Part shown: piece by piece, positions 63,454 through 64,000 of the stretch | Position numbering within the stretch: position 1 is the first letter of the stretch | Layout: each line of letters starts with the position of its first letter | Source of the DNA: Leptospira semungkisensis | Lineage (GTDB): Bacteria > Spirochaetota > Leptospiria > Leptospirales > Leptospiraceae | Direction of reading: 5' to 3' | Assembly (NCBI RefSeq): GCF_004770055.1 | Contig: NZ_RQEP01000005.1 | Span: 248,001-312,000 of the forward strand | Length of the DNA: 64,000 nucleotides | The notes under the pieces: generated by a model | Told to the model about the DNA's origin: nothing | Database searches by the model: none | The model's input: only the letters and a program-made list of their open reading frames with translations | Position numbers and translations under genes: made by a program

Positions 63454-64000
63454 GTGATCCCTCTTTTCCAAGAGATTGTATTCTTCGGAGTCCTATTCTG
63501 TATGCTTCTCAGCATTGGATGTTTGGTACGACCTGAAAAAACCGCAAGCTTCAAGATCCTATCCTTACTTTCCTTTTGCGTCTCCATTCAATTTCTTTAT
63601 ATTTTCTTTTTATTGAGAGGAATCTATTTCGAACCTTTGTTCTTAAATCACATGCATATTCCATTGGCATGGTTCTTGGGCCCGGGAATGTTTAGCCTAT
63701 TCTCTATAACTGTTCGAGATGAACGAGTATCGCTGACTGAAAAGAGCTTTTATCTTCCCGGATTATTCTTCTTAGCCTTCTTTCCTTTATTCTTTCTTGC
63801 GTTTCCGGAAAGTTTTAGAAGTAGACCCTTGGATTATTTCAAATTAGGGACCATTAGTTGGTTGGATATCCTACTAATTGGGGCCTACTCTGCTAATTTG
63901 TTACTCTATTTCTCTGTAGTTTGGCAGACCAGAGGCGTATTCAGATGGAATCGATTGAAAGAAGATGCAGGAGCCAGGATACTTTTGTTCGTTATCTTAG
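63454..64000 (+). CDS. Membrane protein, N-terminal part (runs off the right edge); possibly an AraC-type regulator
   Basis: Reads from GTG 63454, right after an in-frame stop at 63448, to the window end: about 182 residues with five or six hydrophobic helices, such as IVFFGVLFCMLLSIGCL, ILSLLSFCVSIQFLYIFFLL and YLPGLFFLAFFPLFFLAF. Leptospires encode AraC-family regulators with such a membrane N-terminus, and the spacing of helices fits, but the DNA-binding part would lie outside the window. An internal ATG at 63502 is an alternative start. No clear Shine-Dalgarno. Confidence 0.6.
   Translation, partial: MIPLFQEIVFFGVLFCMLLSIGCLVRPEKTASFKILSLLSFCVSIQFLYIFFLLRGIYFEPLFLNHMHIPLAWFLGPGMFSLFSITVRDERVSLTEKSFYLPGLFFLAFFPLFFLAFPESFRSRPLDYFKLGTISWLDILLIGAYSANLLLYFSVVWQTRGVFRWNRLKEDAGARILLFVIL

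Overview
The window looks like the chromosome of a Leptospira species (Spirochaetes). This rests on overall protein character: many two-component and SpoIIE-type phosphatase genes, DUF1566 and DUF1574 proteins, spirochaete-style lipoproteins, membrane-anchored signalling proteins and a compact, mixed-strand gene order. The moderate GC content would suit a saprophytic or intermediate leptospire better than the low-GC pathogens, but the species cannot be fixed from this sequence alone. I see no rRNA, tRNA, CRISPR array, insertion sequence or prophage. It reads as core chromosome with some lineage-specific accessory genes.

Layout. 1-5.2 kb: the 5' part of a GH13 glycosidase gene, glnD and metG (minus strand). 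5.3-7 kb: small uncharacterised genes. 7.2-10.8 kb: a reduced ethanolamine operon (permease, eutB, eutC), divergent from ilvD. 13-16.7 kb: a hypothetical gene, then two DUF1566 surface or secreted proteins, one a large multidomain lipoprotein. 17.1-21.2 kb: an acyl-CoA dehydrogenase resembling methylsuccinyl-CoA dehydrogenase, a small gene, mltG, an oddly built hisI and ssb. 21.4-23.4 kb: an ECF sigma factor, a probable anti-sigma factor, a periplasmic LTXXQ-like protein and a response regulator. 23.7-27.6 kb: a secreted PLC-like protein with a rearranged lectin-like tail, a DUF1801 protein, an alpha/beta hydrolase and a tRNA-binding-domain protein. 27.6-34.6 kb: a tight kinase / response regulator / hybrid kinase operon and a large 7TM-HAMP-SpoIIE-TPR protein. 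34.8-40.5 kb: a surface-glycan-like cassette (GT-C-like protein, MBOAT, SGNH/DUF1574, OafA-type acyltransferase). 40.7-43.3 kb: a STAS protein, rdgB and a YbiT-type ABC-F ATPase. 43.5-50 kb: an OmpA lipoprotein, a secreted protein, a TetR regulator, crotonyl-CoA carboxylase/reductase, a second MDR oxidoreductase and an amidohydrolase. 50.6-64 kb: a secreted lipase, a PanE-like reductase, DUF2167, DUF2062 and TPR proteins, a 7TMR-DISM/SpoIIE protein, a HadAB-like MaoC pair, a sulfatase-fold membrane enzyme, a small lipoprotein, an OmpA protein and a truncated membrane protein.

How the genes work together. The most coherent metabolic story is acetyl-CoA assimilation. Ccr (45.8 kb) and the Mcd-like dehydrogenase (17.1 kb) are two signature enzymes of the ethylmalonyl-CoA pathway. 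A MaoC/HadAB-type hydratase pair and a lipase fit an organism that lives on fatty acids. Regulation is heavy: two SpoIIE phosphatases and a STAS antagonist imply partner-switching circuits, and there is an ECF envelope-stress unit and a three-gene phosphorelay. The most unusual single gene is hisI. Its DCDxD metal-binding motif sits in an N-terminal extension and is missing from its normal place.
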